Origin: Streptomyces sp. ISL-11
GTDB lineage: Bacteria > Actinomycetota > Actinomycetes > Streptomycetales > Streptomycetaceae
Direction: 5' to 3'
DNA: 64,000 nt
Assembly: GCF_018614525.1 (NCBI RefSeq)
Contig: NZ_JAGGOL010000009.1
Location: forward strand, 1 to 64,000
In this document: one piece after another, positions 52,213 through 60,616 of the stretch
How positions within the stretch are numbered: position 1 is the stretch's first letter
How the letters are laid out: every line of letters starts with the position of its first letter
The notes under the pieces: model-generated
What the model saw: only the letters and a program-made list of their open reading frames with translations
Database searches by the model: none
What the model was told of the DNA's origin: nothing
Position numbers and translations under genes: made by a program

Positions 52213-53048
52213 ACCCACTCCGCGACCCGCCCCAACAGCTCAACCCCCGCCGAATTCTCCGCATGGCCGAACCCCCGCTCGATCCACAACTCAACAGCCC
52301 CAGGCGCAGCCGCCACCAGCATCCGCGGATGATCCAAAGGAAAATACGCATCGCGGTCCCCGTGCACGACCAGCAGCGGCCGAGGCGCGATCAACGGCAC
52401 CGCCTCCGTCGGGGACAACGGCACGGGATCCCAGTCCTCCGAATGGACCCGCGTCCGTAGCCCGAACCGGGCGATCGCGCGGCCGGACGGGCGGGAGATC
52501 GCCCAGTGCAGTCGCCGCATCGGCGCGGTACCCCGGTAGTACCAACGCGCCGGCGCACTGACGGACACCACCAGGTCCGCGTGTGCGGCCGTGCGCCCCC
52601 CATGCTCTCCCCCTTCGCCGGGCAGGTACAGCGCGCCGTGCCGCAGCACCACCGAGCCGCCCATCGAGAAGCCGACCGTCGCCACCCGCTCATGGCCCAG
52701 CGATCGCGCCCAGGCCACCGCCACGGCCAGGTCGAGCACCTCCCGGTCGCCCACCGTGGACCGCCCGCCCGAGCGCCCGTGACCCCGGAAAGAGAACGTG
52801 ATCACGGCCGCACGCTGTGCGAACACCCGCGCCGCGCGGCGCAGCCCCGGGCGGTCGAGCGCCCCCGTGAAGCCGTGCGCCAGCACCACCGCGGGGGGCG
52901 GGGCCCCGCCCGTCGCCGGGCCCTCGTACGGTTCGTACGCCGCCTCGATCCGGACCCCGTCCGCTGTCAAGAGGGCCTGACGACGACCACTCGAAGTGAT
53001 CGACGAAACACAAGCTCGTGCAAAATCGTCCGCTCCTCCGAAAGCCAT
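52131..53048 (-). CDS. Alpha/beta hydrolase, C-terminus running into repeats
   Basis: The product is up to 305 residues from ATG 53048 (GTG 53012 is an alternative). It has the oxyanion/strand motif [15 protein letters not shown], the nucleophile elbow [10 protein letters not shown], catalytic Asp in [10 protein letters not shown] and His in GFGHAEN. This is a serine hydrolase of unknown substrate, at the place of the hydrolase gene beside glnR in other Streptomyces. The last 25 residues or so ([16 protein letters not shown]...QSPDGLD) are encoded by two dispersed-repeat copies, so the original stop has been lost. Confidence 0.85.
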   Translation of the reverse strand: MAFGGADDFARACVSSITSSGRRQALLTADGVRIEAAYEPYEGPATGGAPPPAVVLAHGFTGALDRPGLRRAARVFAQRAAVITFSFRGHGRSGGRSTVGDREVLDLAVAVAWARSLGHERVATVGFSMGGSVVLRHGALYLPGEGGEHGGRTAAHADLVVSVSAPARWYYRGTAPMRRLHWAISRPSGRAIARFGLRTRVHSEDWDPVPLSPTEAVPLIAPRPLLVVHGDRDAYFPLDHPRMLVAAAPGAVELWIERGFGHAENSAGVELLGRVAEWVSSNAGRAGLDAPGRGGACPQSPDGLD

Positions 53049-53251
53049 GTGGGCTATTCTGCTGGGCAGAGAGGATCCGGGCAGAGTAGCCCCCGGGTCC
53101 TTTTGTGCATTCGGACGCGCACGTGCGCGAATGAGCGCACGCGTGCTCGCAGGGCGCGCACAGCCCGTAACCGTACGAAGCAGAGCCGCATACTCCCCCA
53201 GAGCCAGCCTGGGTGGTGCCCCCTTCGCAGGGACCGAGGAGGACCGACGTC

Positions 53252-53317
53252 ATGGGCGAGCGAAGCGCGCAGATCCGCCGGAACCGTACGACGACCGAGG
53301 CGGGTGGCAGCCGATGA
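53252..53317 (+). CDS. 21-codon upstream ORF overlapping the glnR start
   Basis: ATG 53252 is preceded by the strongest ribosome-binding site of the region (gaggagga at 53236-53243). It encodes a 21-residue basic peptide ([20 protein letters not shown] plus R) whose TGA stop overlaps the glnR ATG as ATGA. The layout predicts translational coupling: ribosomes load at the uORF and reinitiate at glnR, which has only a weak site of its own. Whether the peptide has any function is unknown. Confidence 0.6.
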   Translation: MGERSAQIRRNRTTTEAGGSR

Positions 53318-54102
53318 GCTCCTTGCTGCTCCTGACCAATGCCCTCCAGCCGTCCACGGAGGTGCTCCCCGCGCTGGGCCTGTTGCTGCACAGCGTGCGG
53401 GTGGCGCCGGCCGAGGGCCCGGCCCTGGTGGACACCCCGGGCGCCGACGTCATACTGATCGACGGCCGCCGCGACCTTCCGCACGTACGCAGCCTCTGCC
53501 AGCTGCTGCGTTCCACCGGCCCCGGCTGTCCGCTGATCCTCGTGGTCACGGAGGGCGGCCTGGCCGCCGTGACCGCCGACTGGGGCGTCGACGACGTCCT
53601 GCTGGACACCGCGGGCCCGGCCGAGGTCGAGGCGCGGCTGCGGCTGGCCATGGGGCGCCAGCAGATCTGCACGGACGACAGTCCGATGGAGATCCGCACG
53701 GGCGACCTGTCCGTCGACGAGGCGACGTACAGCGCGAAGCTCAAGGGCCGGATCCTGGATCTGACCTTCAAGGAGTTCGAGCTGCTGAAGTACCTCGCGC
53801 AGCATCCGGGGCGGGTGTTCACCCGGGCCCAGCTGCTGCAGGAGGTGTGGGGTTACGACTACTTCGGCGGTACGCGCACGGTCGACGTCCACGTGCGGCG
53901 CCTGCGCGCGAAGCTCGGCCCGGAGCACGAGTCGCTGATCGGCACCGTCCGGAATGTCGGCTACCGCTTCGTGGTCCCGGAGAAGCCCGAGAAGGGTGCC
54001 GACCGGTCCGAGGACGCCAAGCCGAAGGAGACCGCCTCGCAGCCCCGCGCGGAGGAGCCGCAGGGTGCCCAAACCGATACCGCTCGCCCGGCCAAACGCT
54101 AG
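53314..54102 (+). CDS. glnR: Global nitrogen regulator GlnR
   Basis: The 262-residue orphan OmpR-type regulator begins [20 protein letters not shown], as in Streptomyces GlnR. The receiver-like domain keeps Asp50 and Arg52 (ILIDGRRD), which hold the phosphorylation-independent dimer in GlnR. The winged helix reads [27 protein letters not shown], then [16 protein letters not shown]. GlnR controls glnA, amtB-glnK-glnD, nirB and many others under nitrogen limitation. The C-terminal 35 residues are charged and disordered. The gene follows the uORF and is followed 24 bp later by a LacI-family gene. Confidence 0.95.
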   Translation: MSSLLLLTNALQPSTEVLPALGLLLHSVRVAPAEGPALVDTPGADVILIDGRRDLPHVRSLCQLLRSTGPGCPLILVVTEGGLAAVTADWGVDDVLLDTAGPAEVEARLRLAMGRQQICTDDSPMEIRTGDLSVDEATYSAKLKGRILDLTFKEFELLKYLAQHPGRVFTRAQLLQEVWGYDYFGGTRTVDVHVRRLRAKLGPEHESLIGTVRNVGYRFVVPEKPEKGADRSEDAKPKETASQPRAEEPQGAQTDTARPAKR

Positions 54103-54126
54103 GTGGACCCGCGTAGACTGCCCGGC

Positions 54127-55152
54127 GTGGCCAAGGTGACGCGGGACGATGTGGCGAGACTTGCGGGGACGTCGACCGCGGTGGTCAGCTACGTCATCAA
54201 CAACGGGCCGAGGCCGGTGGCCCCGGCCACGCGCGAGCGTGTCCTGGCCGCGATCAAGGAGCTGGGATACCGGCCCGACCGGGTCGCCCAGGCGATGGCG
54301 TCCCGACGGACGGACCTCATAGGTTTGATCGTCCCGGACGCCCGGCAGCCGTTCTTCGCCGAGATGGCGCACGCCGTCGAGCAGGCGGCCGCCGAACGCG
54401 GGAAGATGGTCCTCGTCGGCAACTCCGACTATCTCGACGAGCGCGAAGTGCACTATTTGCGCGCGTTCTTGGGCATGCGCGTCTCCGGCCTGATCCTCAT
54501 CAGCCAGGGCCCCAGCGAGCACGCCGCCACGGAGATCGACGCCTGGGACGCCCGGGTCGTGCTGATGCACCGGCGGCCCGACGCGATAGACGACGTCGCC
54601 GTCGTCACCGACGACGTGGGCGGCGCCCAGCTCGCCACCCGCCACCTGCTGGAGCACGGCCACCCGTACGTGGCCTGTCTCGGCGGCACGGAGGAGACCC
54701 CCACGGTCGGCGACCCCGTCACCGACCACGTCGAGGGCTGGCGCCGCGCCATGCGGGAGGCCGGGAAGTCCCTGGAGGGCCGGCTCTTCCAGGCCCCGTA
54801 CAACCGCTACGACGCCTACCAGGTCGCCCTGAAGATCCTCTCCGGCCCCGACCGCCCCCCGGCCCTCATCTGCGCCACCGACGACCAGGCCATCGGCGTC
54901 CTGCGCGCCGCCCGTGAGCTGCGCATCGACGTCCCTGGCGAGCTGGCCGTCGCCGGCTTCGACGACGTCAAGGAGGCGGCCCTCACGGACCCGCCCCTGA
55001 CCACGGTCGCCTCCGACCGCATCGCGATGGCCCGCTCGGCCGTCGACCTCGTCCTCGACGACGGCCTGCGCGTGGCCGGTTCCCGCCGGGAGCGCCTGAA
55101 GCAGTTCCCCTCGGCCCTGGTCATCCGCCGCTCCTGCGGCTGCGGCGACTGA
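54127..55152 (+). CDS. LacI-family transcriptional regulator
   Basis: The 341-residue protein starts at GTG 54127 (ATG-like upstream codons are less likely). The LacI HTH is [40 protein letters not shown] with hinge [15 protein letters not shown] periplasmic-binding-type effector domain follows ([42 protein letters not shown]). The effector sugar is unknown, and no sugar transporter is adjacent. It sits next to glnR as in other Streptomyces. Confidence 0.92.
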   Translation: MAKVTRDDVARLAGTSTAVVSYVINNGPRPVAPATRERVLAAIKELGYRPDRVAQAMASRRTDLIGLIVPDARQPFFAEMAHAVEQAAAERGKMVLVGNSDYLDEREVHYLRAFLGMRVSGLILISQGPSEHAATEIDAWDARVVLMHRRPDAIDDVAVVTDDVGGAQLATRHLLEHGHPYVACLGGTEETPTVGDPVTDHVEGWRRAMREAGKSLEGRLFQAPYNRYDAYQVALKILSGPDRPPALICATDDQAIGVLRAARELRIDVPGELAVAGFDDVKEAALTDPPLTTVASDRIAMARSAVDLVLDDGLRVAGSRRERLKQFPSALVIRRSCGCGD

Positions 55153-55165
55153 CGCGGGGCCGCGC

Positions 55166-55813
55166 TCAGCGGGGCGGCCCGTCCAGCAGGTTGGTGATCA
55201 GCTTGCGCAGGCGCCCCTCCACGACCTCTTCGACGCCGTGGACGAGCTGGGCACCGTAGACGACGGCCGTCCCGGCGGGCGGTGCGCTGGTCCAGCGGGT
55301 GTGCGGGATCGCGCGCAGCTCCGCGACGGCCTCCGGGCCGGCCTCGTGGGAGATCTCCCGGGTGAAGCGCGTGCCGGGGGCGAAGCCGCTGCCCGCGACG
55401 GCGGTCCGGTCGGTCCACAGGGCGTCGGAGGAGCACGTGTCGACGAAGAACTGCCCGCCGCGCTCCGCCTCCCGCAAGTGGAACGCCACCCGCGCGACCC
55501 GCTGGGGCCGCGAGTCCGGGTCGTCCACGCCGTGCAGGTGCGGATCGATCCGGTCACCGGGCCCCAGGTCGTGGTAGTCCCACGGCGTGACACCGGCGAC
55601 GGACGGGAACACCCGGCGGATGGCCGGCAGCGCGCGCTCGACGGCGGCCGCCATGATGTCCTGCGCCTCTACGGGCGGGACCATGCCGTCACTGGGCCGG
55701 GCGGGAACCCACCCCGTCGCCGCCAGATGGTCGTCCAGCACCTTCGTCACCTGGGCGATCTCGTCGGGCGTGAGGAAGCCTTCGATCGTGTGCACGGCCA
55801 GGGTCTCGGTCAT
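55166..55813 (-). CDS. 2OG-Fe(II) oxygenase, prolyl-4-hydroxylase-like
   Basis: The 215-residue protein from ATG 55813 shows the iron facial triad in IDPHLHGVDD (His and Asp) and QLVHGVEEV (distal His). GRLRKLITNL carries the basic residue for 2-oxoglutarate. Segments PWDYHDLGPGD and RVAFHLREAERGGQFFVD fit the P4Hc fold. The substrate could be a small molecule or peptide; no biosynthetic cluster is adjacent. It converges on the LacI gene. Confidence 0.8.
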   Translation of the reverse strand: MTETLAVHTIEGFLTPDEIAQVTKVLDDHLAATGWVPARPSDGMVPPVEAQDIMAAAVERALPAIRRVFPSVAGVTPWDYHDLGPGDRIDPHLHGVDDPDSRPQRVARVAFHLREAERGGQFFVDTCSSDALWTDRTAVAGSGFAPGTRFTREISHEAGPEAVAELRAIPHTRWTSAPPAGTAVVYGAQLVHGVEEVVEGRLRKLITNLLDGPPR

Positions 55814-55961
55814 GTGAATCACGCGGTAACTCACTCCTGTCGCACGGGGCATGGAGCATCGGAACCGCATTCCACCCCGCCACCGGTACGGGCGGCTAGG
55901 CGTCGGCGCGCCATTCCCGGCCCGCGCGGCGGAGAGGCCGGCGGGCCGGGTGATCGTCAGG

Positions 55962-56555
55962 TCACGTGCACGGTACGTTGATGGTGTACGTGCGCTGACC
56001 AGAGTCGATGGCCTGGTCCTGGCCCCAGTACGGACCGACCTGACGGAACGTCATGGTGACGCTGTACGAGCCGCAGCCGTTGAGGGCGGCGGGGGAGCCG
56101 CCGCTGCCCGAACCGTTGAGGGAGGTCTGCTTGACCTGGGGGACGGAGTAGTTCCCCGACTGGCCGCTCTTGCTCAGGGTGCCACTGGCGGTCCAGTTGG
56201 CGGGGTAGCTGCTGCTGGCGGAGTACCAGGAGCCGCCCCAGTAGTACTGCGAGTTGGTGTTGTTGACCCGCACCTCGTTGCCGCCGGACCCGAATCGCAG
56301 GCACACCTGCGCCTCGGCGTAGGTGTACTGGCCCGATCCGTAGAAGCTCTCCTTTGCGGCGCAGTAGTCGCCTGAGGGTGCGGCGGCGCGGTGCCCGGCT
56401 GCCGTGGCGGTGGTGCCGGTGGCGAGACCCGACAGCGCCAGAAGTGCGACGGCCAGGCCGGCTCCGATTCTGCGCGTGGGGAGCCCACCTGGGGCGGTAG
56501 GCACGGTGCCTTGCGAGTGGGGCGTTACTGGTGTGGTGCGTCGTGAAAGCCGCAT
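55962..56555 (-). CDS. Secreted Tyr/Ser/Gly-rich protein of unknown function
   Basis: The 197-residue product starts at ATG 56555, where aggagg lies 6 nt upstream, rather than at ATG 56576. A twin-Arg-containing N-region and a hydrophobic segment (IGAGLAVALLALSGLATGTTATA) form a signal peptide. The mature part has four Cys (YCAAKES, QVCLRFG, NGCGSYS and final VPCT) and aromatic-rich stretches (NSQYYWGGSWYSASSSYP). It may be a disulfide-stabilised beta-sheet protein. I recognise no family. Confidence 0.7.
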   Translation of the reverse strand: MRLSRRTTPVTPHSQGTVPTAPGGLPTRRIGAGLAVALLALSGLATGTTATAAGHRAAAPSGDYCAAKESFYGSGQYTYAEAQVCLRFGSGGNEVRVNNTNSQYYWGGSWYSASSSYPANWTASGTLSKSGQSGNYSVPQVKQTSLNGSGSGGSPAALNGCGSYSVTMTFRQVGPYWGQDQAIDSGQRTYTINVPCT

Positions 56556-56861
56556 GAGCCGCCTCCTGCTTCGCATGCCGCCCCCTTGGTTGCGGGGTGT
56601 GTCCAGGACAGCAGGGGGCGGCAGTGACGTAGCGTCGCTATCCACACGATTCACTCATGAGGGTGACTGACGCTGTTGACGCGGCTGTGGGCCGGGAGTG
56701 GCCGACCCACTCCTGCCCGGGAACGCCGTGGGGGTGCTTCTTAATGCGTTGACCCTCCCGTCGGCGCCGTCATACGCTGCGGAACGCCCCTGTTGCCGTT
56801 GATCGGAGAAGGACGTTGCTCGTCTGAGGTCTTGAGACACCGCGCTTGCGCAGCCGTAGTC

Positions 56862-57035
56862 ATGCCATCACGGCGTCACCGCTGCCCGCGTTCCGTGTGC
56901 GACCTCGACGCATTGAGCCGTCCTCCCGCCGGTGCGGGGATCTTCTCTTCCCTCACGCCGGTCGTGGTCGCCCTGTGGTGTCCCAACACGTTGCCCTGGC
57001 CGCTTTCCTCCAGCCATCACGTGAGGCCCGCATGA
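56862..57035 (+). CDS. Possible upstream ORF overlapping the ABC-F gene start
   Basis: The 476-bp gap 56556-57031 holds the promoter and leader of the ABC-F gene. A 57-codon frame from ATG 56862 ends with a TGA that overlaps the ABC-F ATG (ATGA at 57032-57035). ABC-F antibiotic-resistance genes are commonly controlled by leader peptides with attenuation. The frame has no strong ribosome-binding site, so it is only a candidate. Nothing else is recognised in the gap. Confidence 0.35.
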   Translation: MPSRRHRCPRSVCDLDALSRPPAGAGIFSSLTPVVVALWCPNTLPWPLSSSHHVRPA

Positions 57036-58672
57036 CCCATCCCCCGTCTTCCATCACCTGCGCATCGCTCTCCTTCACCTGGCCCGACGGCACCACCGTC
57101 TTCGACGGCCTCCAGGTCGCCTTCGGACCCGGCAGGTCCGGCCTCATCGGTCTCAACGGGTCGGGGAAATCGACCCTGATGAAGCTGATCACCGGCCGGC
57201 TCGCACCGACCGAGGGCACCATCCGCGTGGCCGGTGAGATGGGCTACCTGCCGCAGAACATCACGCTCGACACCACCCTCCGCGTCGAGGACGTCCTCGG
57301 CATCGCCGGCACGCGCGCCGCGCTGCACGCCATCGAGGCGGGCGACGTGCGGGAGGAGCACTTCACGGTGGTCGGCGACGACTGGGCCGTCGAGGAGCGC
57401 GCCACCGTGACGCTCGCCGGGCTGGGCCTGGACCACATCGGCCTGGACCGCACCATCGGCGAGGTCTCCGGCGGCGAGTCCGTGCTGCTGCACCTGGCCG
57501 CGTTGCTGCTGCGCCGGCCCGACGTCCTCGTCCTCGACGAACCCACCAACAACCTCGACCTGTACGCGCGCCGGCGCCTGTACGCGGCCGTCGAGGCGTG
57601 GTCGGGCGTCATGGTCGTGGTCAGTCACGACCGTGAACTCCTCGAACGCGTCGACCAGATCGCCGATCTGCGGGCGGGCGAGGTCACCTGGTACGGGGGC
57701 AACCTCTCCGCGTACGAGGAGGCCCTCGCCGCCGAGCAGGAGGCGGCCGAGCGCCTGGTCCGGGTCGCCGAGTCCGACCTGCGCAAGCAGAAGCGCGAAC
57801 TGACCGACGCCCACGTCAAACTGGCCCGCCGCAAGCGCTACGGCCAGAAGATGAACGACACCAAGCGCGAGCCGAAGATCGTCATGGGTCAGCGCAAGCG
57901 GCAGGCCCAGGTCTCCGCCGGCAAGCACCGCATCATGCACGAGGGCAAACTCACCGAGGCGAGGGAACGCCTCGACGAGGCCGTGGAAGCCGTGCGCGAC
58001 GACGACGAGATCCGCGTCGACCTCCCGTCCACGGCGGTCCCGCCCGGCCGCTCCGTACTCACCTTGCGCGAGCTCACCCTGACGTACGGGGCCCGGGTGG
58101 AAGGCGAGTTCGAGCTGCGCGGTCCCGAGCGGATCGCGCTCGTCGGCGGCAACGGCGCGGGCAAGACGACGCTCCTGCGCACGATCGCCGGAGAGCTGGA
58201 CGCGCTCGCCGGCGAGGCGATGGCCCACGTTCCGCTGCGGTTCCTGCCGCAGCGGCTCGACGTCCTGGACGAGGAGCTGACGGTCGCCGGGAACGTGGCG
58301 CGGTTCGCCCCCGAGGCGACCGACAACCAGGTCCGGGCGCGGCTGGCCCGCTTCCTGTTCAAGGGATCGCGGGCCGACCAGCGAGCGGCGACCCTCTCCG
58401 GCGGAGAGCGCTTCCGGGCCACCCTGGCGGCCCTGATGCTCGCCGAGCCCGCACCCCAGCTCCTGATGCTGGACGAGCCGACGAACAACCTGGACATGGC
58501 GAGCGTTCGCCGGCTCATCACGGCCCTGGAGTCCTACGAGGGCGCCCTGATCGTCGCCAGCCACGACCTCCGCTTCCTGGAGTCTCTCGGCGTGACGCGC
58601 TGGCTGCGCCTGGCCGGCGAGCTGCGGGACACGACGGTGGAGGAGGTGCGGGCGGAGATGGCCGGGAGCTGA
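57032..58672 (+). CDS. ABC-F ribosome-protection-type ATPase
   Basis: The 546-residue soluble protein has two ABC domains: LNGSGKSTLMKLI with VSGGESVLL and LVLDEPTNNLD, and GGNGAGKTTLLRTI with LSGGERFRA and LMLDEPTNNLD. A charged linker (residues about 230-330, KQKRELTDAHVKLARRKRYG) reaches the ribosomal P/E sites in this family. No membrane domain is present. The long linker and leader region suggest an antibiotic-resistance ABC-F (macrolide, lincosamide or pleuromutilin type), but a housekeeping role is possible. ATG 57032 follows gtgagg. Confidence 0.9.
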   Translation: MTHPPSSITCASLSFTWPDGTTVFDGLQVAFGPGRSGLIGLNGSGKSTLMKLITGRLAPTEGTIRVAGEMGYLPQNITLDTTLRVEDVLGIAGTRAALHAIEAGDVREEHFTVVGDDWAVEERATVTLAGLGLDHIGLDRTIGEVSGGESVLLHLAALLLRRPDVLVLDEPTNNLDLYARRRLYAAVEAWSGVMVVVSHDRELLERVDQIADLRAGEVTWYGGNLSAYEEALAAEQEAAERLVRVAESDLRKQKRELTDAHVKLARRKRYGQKMNDTKREPKIVMGQRKRQAQVSAGKHRIMHEGKLTEARERLDEAVEAVRDDDEIRVDLPSTAVPPGRSVLTLRELTLTYGARVEGEFELRGPERIALVGGNGAGKTTLLRTIAGELDALAGEAMAHVPLRFLPQRLDVLDEELTVAGNVARFAPEATDNQVRARLARFLFKGSRADQRAATLSGGERFRATLAALMLAEPAPQLLMLDEPTNNLDMASVRRLITALESYEGALIVASHDLRFLESLGVTRWLRLAGELRDTTVEEVRAEMAGS

Positions 58673-58709
58673 GCCCCCATGGCGGTTGCCGGTCGGTATG
58701 CGGGCGCGA

Positions 58710-59372
58710 TCAGGCCCGCCCCTGGCTGACGTCGAACCGTTCGAGCCTGGTGAAGGTGCGGCCGTCGCCGGGCGAGGCCAGCCTGATGGGTCCCTGGGCC
58801 CTGTACAGCGCTCCGCCGGCCGGTGGCCCGCCGGGCCTGGCCTTCTGGCGCGGGGGTGGGAACCGGGTGAGGTGGGCGACGAGGTGCGGCGCGGCGGAGG
58901 TGGTGAACAGGAACGGGCCGGTGCGGCCTCCGAGGCGCTCGACGGTCATGACGATCGGCTGCCGCCAGTCCTCCAGGAGCCCGTCGGGGGACCTGCTGAT
59001 CCTGCTGTTCGGTGTGCTGACGAGGGGCGGTGCCAGAGTGACCTTGCCGAGCAGCGGGTGGGAGGCGTTCATGGCGAAGTCGAGGACTTCGTAGCGGGCG
59101 AAGTTGGGGCCGCCGGGGAGGATGGTCAGCGTCCGTGAGCCGGTGAAGTTCAGCCGCGGGTGCGGTGGCGGTGCGTGGCTGACGAGAGTGACGCCGAAGG
59201 CGTTCAGGCTGAGCCGGTAGGTCTGCCCCACGGTCGGCAGCTTCCCGGCGCGGTCCCGCGGGGCCGCACCGGCGTCGCTGCCGGCCAGGGCGAGCCCCGT
59301 GCCGGCGATCGCCGCACCTGCGGCACGACGGATCAGGTGCCTGCGGCTTACGGGCGAAGTGGGCTGATTCAT
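58710..59372 (-). CDS. Tat-exported protein of unknown function
   Basis: The 220-residue protein from ATG 59372 has a twin-arginine signal (SRRHLIRRAAGAAIAGTGLALAG) and a mature, Pro-rich beta-type domain (TYRLSLNAFGVTLVSHAPPP, SRTLTILPGGPNFARYEVLDFAMNASHPLLGKVTL). No known enzyme motif is seen. Its stop lies 37 bp from that of the convergent ABC-F gene. Confidence 0.72.
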   Translation of the reverse strand: MNQPTSPVSRRHLIRRAAGAAIAGTGLALAGSDAGAAPRDRAGKLPTVGQTYRLSLNAFGVTLVSHAPPPHPRLNFTGSRTLTILPGGPNFARYEVLDFAMNASHPLLGKVTLAPPLVSTPNSRISRSPDGLLEDWRQPIVMTVERLGGRTGPFLFTTSAAPHLVAHLTRFPPPRQKARPGGPPAGGALYRAQGPIRLASPGDGRTFTRLERFDVSQGRA

Positions 59373-59524
59373 GCAGGTGAGTGTGCACTTGTCGGCACCC
59401 GGGGTGGGGCCGATGCGCGTCCCTGCCCCACCAACGGGTGACGTCCGGCCGCGGGCCGGAACGGCCGGCGGTGACGCGTGCCAGGACTGTCGTGCCGCAT
59501 GCCGGGATGTGCCCGGCACGGCGG

Positions 59525-60616
59525 TCAGCTCTTCCGGGGGGCGGGTCCCTCCGTGGATTCCGCCGTGGGTTCCGCTGTGGCCGGGGGAAGGTTGCGCCGG
59601 TAGAAACGTCGGTAGGCGCGTACGGTGGGGCCGTCCGCCGCCGACCAGAGGTCCTTGGCCACCGGGCGCATCCAGCGCAGGATGTCGAAGTCGGCATGGT
59701 GATTGCGCCTGACCAGACGCCAGAGGAAGGCCGCCCAGAGCCGATTGGCGGGCCAGAGCAGCCAGTCGGGGCCGAGTTTGCGGACGATCAGGCACCACGT
59801 CGCGATCGTGATGCCGGGCCGCACGGGACTCACGGCGGCGACGAAGGCCATCCGGTGCGGCTTGCCGTCCGGCTCCGGGCCCGGTTGGTGGGTGACCAGC
59901 GCCGTGGTCGGGCCCACCATCGAGACCACGACGCGCGGGCGGAAGTGGTGGATGCGGAGGTCCTGCGCTTCGGCGGGCTGGATCCGGAACGAGAAGTGGC
60001 GCCCCTCGTCGCGCAGGGGGACGGAGACCATCGGGTGCCCTTTGCTGTGCGTGTAGGCCCAGTGCGAGGAATCGGTCACGTGCTCACCGATCGGGAGCAG
60101 GTCCGCGTGGCACACGAGCACCTCACCGGTCAGGTAGAGGTGCCGGCCGCGGTCCTCGGCGAAGGCCAGCTCGCCCAGGGGCTCCGGGGTCGGTGACCCG
60201 TGCCAGAACCAGATGACGCCCGCCACCTCGGTCACGGGAAGGCTGCGCTGCACGGCCCGGGAGGGGATCCGGTCCGCGCCGGGGATCTTCCGGCACGTCC
60301 CCTCCTTGTCGAACTCCCAGGCGTGGAAGCCGCAGACCAGCCTCTCCTCGCGCACGTGACCGCACCGGCTGAGGTCGGCGCCCATGTGACAGCACTGACT
60401 GTCGATCACGGCGGCCCGTCCGCCGCGCGTGCGGAACAGCGCGTACTGCCGGTCCATGCGGGTGATGGGGACCACCTGGCCGGGGCGGAGGTGCTTGCTG
60501 AAGCGTGCGAAGTACCAGCCGATGGGGGACGGCTCCTGCTCCCCGCCGTGACCGATGGGCCGCAGGCTGTGGAGTTCCCGGTCGTACGGTCGTGGCCTGG
60601 GGCGCCGCCGTGTCAT
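59525..60616 (-). CDS. Rieske non-haem iron oxygenase
   Basis: The 363-residue protein has a Rieske [2Fe-2S] motif (CCHMGADL...VCGFHAWEF, i.e. CxH and CxxH). A catalytic domain follows with HVTDSSHWAYTHSKGHP, where Asp and His residues fit the mononuclear iron site. The overall layout resembles KshA-type or cholesterol 7-desaturase-type oxygenases. Its ATG overlaps the stop of the monooxygenase gene upstream by 4 bp, so the two enzymes act together, possibly on a terpenoid or steroid-like substrate. No ferredoxin reductase gene is adjacent. Confidence 0.87.
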   Translation of the reverse strand: MTRRRPRPRPYDRELHSLRPIGHGGEQEPSPIGWYFARFSKHLRPGQVVPITRMDRQYALFRTRGGRAAVIDSQCCHMGADLSRCGHVREERLVCGFHAWEFDKEGTCRKIPGADRIPSRAVQRSLPVTEVAGVIWFWHGSPTPEPLGELAFAEDRGRHLYLTGEVLVCHADLLPIGEHVTDSSHWAYTHSKGHPMVSVPLRDEGRHFSFRIQPAEAQDLRIHHFRPRVVVSMVGPTTALVTHQPGPEPDGKPHRMAFVAAVSPVRPGITIATWCLIVRKLGPDWLLWPANRLWAAFLWRLVRRNHHADFDILRWMRPVAKDLWSAADGPTVRAYRRFYRRNLPPATAEPTAESTEGPAPRKS

